Positions 59,321 to 64,000 of a stretch of DNA of 64,000 bases are shown one piece after another; the first letter of the stretch is position 1, and the number at the start of each line of letters is the position of its first letter. Source of the stretch: Antedon mediterranea (Eukaryota; Echinodermata; Crinoidea; Comatulida; Antedonidae); NCBI RefSeq assembly GCF_964355755.1, contig NC_092679.1, positions 10,718,932-10,782,931 on the forward strand, given 5' to 3'. The notes under the pieces are model-generated. The model did no database searches and had not been told where the DNA came from. It worked only from the letters and a program-made list of their open reading frames with translations. Position numbers and translations under genes: made by a program.

Positions 59321-60270
59321 TTAAAAATAGATATGCGACATGTATACAATCAAAAACGTCAACCAGACTGCTTGTTGAAAAACATATTCGTTAAAACAAC
59401 AATATTTTACGAATTGCGTCGATTTTATGATTTGTAACTTTGCAAGTTTAGTGTGACTGATTGTAAACTGGTTGTAGTGCTCTTGGATAGTGGAGCAATT
59501 AGATTGCGCATACGATTTCTATATGGGTTTGTTTTGTTGTTGATCCTTATTAAAACTGTAAATACCTTCAGTGGCTGTCTTAATATTTGTTTTTGTTCCA
59601 CAAGTCTCATGTAGTATCGATAATGGTGGTTTCATTCAACATTCATTACATTTTTATTTTTGTTGATACAAAGAATAATCTTGATTATGTTTAATATCCC
59701 AAATTGGTTTATTTAGATTACTTACCGGTTGATTACTACTTGTTAAGATTATTTTCTTAACCATAACACACAATGGTCACTCACAAAACTATGTCTATCA
59801 TGCTCATCAATAAACATAATTTGTCAAGGATTTTGAGCATAACATAAACATGTAGTCTATCGTGCTTTGTTGATTATTTCTTTGCTATGTTATTTTTTAA
59901 ACCAGTTGTCAAGTACTTACTTGCTACGTTTTGGCTATTTTCAGAAGTTACCATTTATTTTTAAATATCCATTTGAAACCAGATGATTTTTCTTGAGAAT
60001 CTATGTTATTTTACCTTCACAAAAATAGTACTATTAATTAAGGTTGTTAACTTAGAATTTTTAGTAAATTGTATCAACGTACACCGGTGTATTAAAAAAA
60101 ATATTATACAGTAAAGTTATTGCGATATAAACGGCCTATAAAAAGTTATTAACGAAACTAACCACAGGAAGAAGGAAAGCCTTTGATGGCTGACGTCGTA
60201 CGGTTTTAGCACTTCCGTTAATAACCAATGACGAGCATACAATACAAGAATATTTGTACGTGTAGATGGT
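59321..60270. other. Non-coding stretch
   Basis: No gene or ordered repeat recognised. Confidence 0.4.
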
Positions 60271-60273
60271 CAT

Positions 60274-60560
60274 ATGGAGGTTTATACCTCCATGTTCATA
60301 TATTCATCATTATGCGACAAAATTGTCAAGAGGCTTAGAAGAACTCGATGACCACAGAAGAAATAAACAAAGTGTCTGTATTGTTTTTTAAAGGTCAAAT
60401 CTATCAATTGGAACAATGAGTTAAATAATCGGAAATAAAAACGTAATTGTTTATTGCGGTTTGTTTATCCTGATCTTTAAGAGGAAATGATGTGTTGGAA
60501 AGAAATGAAGTAACAGTTAAATAATCATACAGATATACTATATTCAAGTTAGACCTCCAT
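60274..60560 (-). mobile_element. Hairpin-ended mini-element I
   Basis: The 3' end (left) is ATGGAGGT-TTAT-ACCTCCAT (60274-60293). The 5' end (right) carries ACCTCCAT (60553-60560), the complement of ATGGAGGT. The interior is AT-rich and unlike A-D. Confidence 0.5.
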
Positions 60561-60562
60561 GT

Positions 60563-63500
60563 TTACCGTACCGAGTTTCATGTTATACTGTATTATATAA
60601 ATCTTTTAAAATAATTATTTAAAATTAAATTGAATAATAGAATGAATAAAACACAATAATACACAAACACAAATCATAATTTCCATGCGTAGTTTTATCA
60701 ATAACTTATTTAAATAGTCTCACAACCAACGATGGGCTATATCATCGTAAAATAACAAGATGATAACATATTGAAACTCAAGTAGATTGTATGTTTATAA
60801 GAGTAAAATCATATGAATAACTATTGACAATAAAACAATAATCATATTCATCCAGAATAATATATTATTAATGTATAATACTATTATGATCATCATAACA
60901 AATTATTTTATTTAAAAAAATGTATGATAATGAAAACTATAAGTTAAATAAGATGAAAAACTTAATTAGTATGGTAACACGTTAACATATCTTGCATTTC
61001 ACTCTCCTCAACAATTAAGTCTGTACAGCACGCAACTTCATTCATACTGAACACTTAAATACTGTAGTTACAATAATACATCTACTGTAACACAACTCAT
61101 TGGAGATAATTACTGTATAAAGTATTAATAAAGTGTAGTGTGACCACTTCCTTTACTCCACAATATTACTGTATACATTTTCAATGTATTTCATGAAATG
61201 TTTTAATATATTAAGCATTTAAACATAGATTAATATACATTAGGTAAATACATTGATAAATTGGATTATTACTCGTGATTTCATTATAGCCTGTAAACAA
61301 AAATATGATTTGTAAAATTGCTAATCATCATATCAATCCAAATATAATAAAATTCTATAACCTAAATAAAAATAGTGCAAGCATGCACAAGAATGCTAAT
61401 ATAAAATCTGATTAGGTTTATTAAAATCTGATTAGGTTTATTAAGATTTCAGTTGAACGGGTTGTAATTCATTGTTATCACTGGGGTCACATAAACTAGC
61501 CAATAAAATGAAAATGATCAATAACAACAAAGGCACCGTTGAAATATTTCTTACATATTGAATACAATGTGAATACATTTTTTTAATGACACAAATTAAC
61601 TACAGTAGAATAATAAACTATAAATATAATTGTATGCACAACTTGAAAACAGACAACAATCAAGGCACAGTTGATCTCCTCCTCAAAACTCTATGCAACA
61701 CCTTAACAACATCCACTCACCATCTAAAAACCCTGTCGAATTTCTTTGTATTAATTTTACTAAAAAATTAAATGTCTGTACATATGGACATAATTTACAT
61801 AGTATTTACATATTGTATGCAGTAAATGCAAAACAAACCATAGATATTAAACAAACACACTGTATATTTTATAATGTTTCCCAAGCAATGTTAAATAACA
61901 AAAAGGTATATGAAACAATATTATACAATACATTCTAAATATTTTGATCATATTAAGCTCTTAATATGTAAATATGACAATAAAAATAACACTATGCAAT
62001 GACTTTGTTTAAAAAAATGATTGTGATTTTTTGATTATAGAATATATTATATTGGCATGCCTTAACAGAAGTTAAACCAATATAAAATATGTGGATTGTA
62101 AACATGGTAAAGTCCTCCAAATATTATCAGATAATGAATTATAAATAATAAATAACAATGATTAATATTAAGATACAAGATAGGTAAAGCTGGTAAAATA
62201 CATCAGTTCAAAAAAGCCAAAACGAAAGACAACCATTGTATTGTAAATATTAATGCAAAAGCAATAAATAATATTAGAGTAGTATAATGATGTCTTTTAA
62301 TACAAAATTAATATTAGTACTAAAATCTTTCTCAGCTGATACAGTGATTTTGTATTCCAGGCTGTTCAATAATGAGAAAAATAAATAAATTGATATCACT
62401 TTAAATCAGTAGATAACTAAATATATTTGGAAGAATTGTTTTAATCTTCTATTAAGACTACTACTACTACTACTACTACTATTTTTCTCCTACCACTACT
62501 CCTACTACTAGTAAAAAGGCAATACTGTACTATAATATTGATATAATATATGTCCACATCATTTATAAAATGTAATTACAACAAAGAATTTAACCAATCT
62601 TTACAAAATGAATCAAATATTAGATGTTTAATTGCATAAAAATAAGTTCAAGCCCTGCTGTTTTACTGTACTTCTTATCAAATAAAAAATATATAAAAGT
62701 CATAAAAGTATATAAGCTTTGTACGATAAACAATAAACTTTTAGTTGCATCATGGAGCTATATTATAGCTCCATGGTGGTATATTTTAAATTTTAAATCT
62801 ACTCACATTATTACTATGTACCACGCAAATCTCTTGATTTACTATTAAAAATAAATTCAAGAGCCACGTGTAACTAAACATATATCACTTTCATATAAAA
62901 AAATATAGCATTAGGCCTACAACTTTACATATGATTAAATCTGCCAGGGGCTATGCACATCCATTAGTCAACTGGACCTACAAGAGCACCATATAAAACA
63001 GTGACGCTTGGATGATGCTTGAAATAAATGTAAACAACTATTCAAGATGTCTTGAAATGGTCAAATATTTATTTACATTTTTTTTAAAGCCATAGGCCTA
63101 TATTGTGTTTTAAAATTACTGTTTATTGGAACATTTACATAGTAAAAAAGATAATTAGTTTAAATAGAAACATAAAGACATTTTTTTTTAATCTGAGAAA
63201 GACTGAGGATCATCCTTGAAGACAAACATTTTTGAAAACATGTAAAAAATGAATACAAATAAGAAAAGGTATTGAGTTGTCAAAGGCTATGTTTACAAAA
63301 TTGTTAATCTCCCGGAACATGCTGCTGGCACTAGAAATTTTGAATCTAGTTAGCCAGTTGGTCATAAAAACCAAACAACATCAGATAAAATGTTAGTGTG
63401 AAAGTGGCACGATTTGCATAGAATTCTCATAAAATTACCTTTATATCTGAAAGGTCACTACACAGGACTGGTGTGTACCCTGCAAATTTGCCAGGTCAAC

Positions 63501-64000
63501 TCTGGCTCCGAAGCCTCCCCTTAAATCCAGTCATTAAAAACTAGATATGGTAATGATTAATGATAGTTAATAAACCCGCAGATGTTTCATCATCATATAT
63601 TACAAGTACAACAAATGTTATTACGCATTAAAACTGTTTGCCTTGGAAACATATTTCAGAAAAATTGCTGATAACCACAGTGTATGTTTATCACTCTTTG
63701 GCATGAATAGAGTAAAGCTCAACAATACTAACTAGCCATACAGAAAGTTAATAGGAAAACTGGATACTGAATACGGTACATACATGGCAGTTTTTAGCAG
63801 CATATCTACACACATAATAAATGCAATATACAAACAGTATATATCGTATACTCAAATCATAAAATGTATCTACAGTATTTCTCAACTTCAATTGCATAGG
63901 TTGTGATCAATGTAGTTTACACAGTGTGTATGATATTAAGTATTGATGTATTTAAAATACAACAGTATTCAAACTATAAATTTACACCTGATGGCAATGA
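60563..64000. other. AT-rich stretch without genes
   Basis: No coding sequence recognised. Contains a 20-base duplication (AAAATCTGATTAGGTTTATT, 61399-61440), an (ACT)n microsatellite (62458-62511) and the palindrome at 62750-62776. Confidence 0.5.
62750..62776. repeat. Palindrome CATGGAGCTATA
   Basis: CATGGAGCTATA-t-TATAGCTCCATG is a perfect 12-base inverted repeat around one base, similar in core to the hairpin of element I. Confidence 0.85.

Overview
This window looks like nuclear DNA of a marine invertebrate animal. An echinoderm is my best guess, but that is inference. The DNA is AT-rich, genes have GT-AG introns up to 12 kb long, the motif AGGCCTA recurs, and the window is dense in decayed non-LTR retrotransposons, a Penelope-like element, Ty3/gypsy scraps and many small non-autonomous DNA elements. 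Nothing bacterial or archaeal is present.

Two host genes can be supported. The first is a + strand gene from 4369 to 35768. It is assembled here from 12 exons whose reading phases all agree, and it matches the ERMARD family (endoplasmic reticulum membrane-associated RNA degradation protein, DUF4209). About 514 residues are encoded; the first roughly 140 residues of the family should lie upstream of the window. The second is an intron-free coding exon for a rhodopsin-like (class A) G-protein-coupled receptor at 39599-40777, probably preceded by an untranslated 5' exon. A possible single exon at 58307-58402 resembles the N-terminal exon of ERMARD and may mark a second, downstream copy.

Layout. 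1-4200: Ty3/gypsy gag remnant on +, pol remnant on -, and a foldback element. 4369-11039: first three visible ERMARD exons, with an 88-bp satellite (5468-6212) and a LINE remnant in the introns. 11040-23112: a 12-kb ERMARD intron holding a composite hairpin-ended repeat (11537-14783) and a CR1/L2-like LINE (15390-22631). A Harbinger-like element and two nested hairpin-ended elements split that LINE. 23113-35768: the remaining ERMARD exons, with large inverted repeats between them. 35975-36570: Penelope-like GIY-YIG fragment. 39599-40777: the receptor. 41000-45620: three LINE remnants, one carrying a 24-bp minisatellite grown from its own reverse transcriptase codons. 46300-47905: tRNA-derived SINE inside repeated arms, then an AACGTTG-rich repeat. 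48141-52818: two MULE-like elements with long terminal inverted repeats and nested LINE scraps. 53540-55466: minisatellites and a terminal-inverted-repeat element. 55560-56440: another LINE remnant. 56850-64000: mostly gene-poor, with dispersed repeats.

The most unusual signal is a set of at least eight elements sharing one end logic: a short motif X at the 5' end and, at the 3' end, a hairpin made of X, a loop and the reverse complement of X. X differs between elements but matches within each element. This resembles the subterminal-repeat plus 3'-hairpin layout described for Helentron-type rolling-circle elements, but the assignment is inference.
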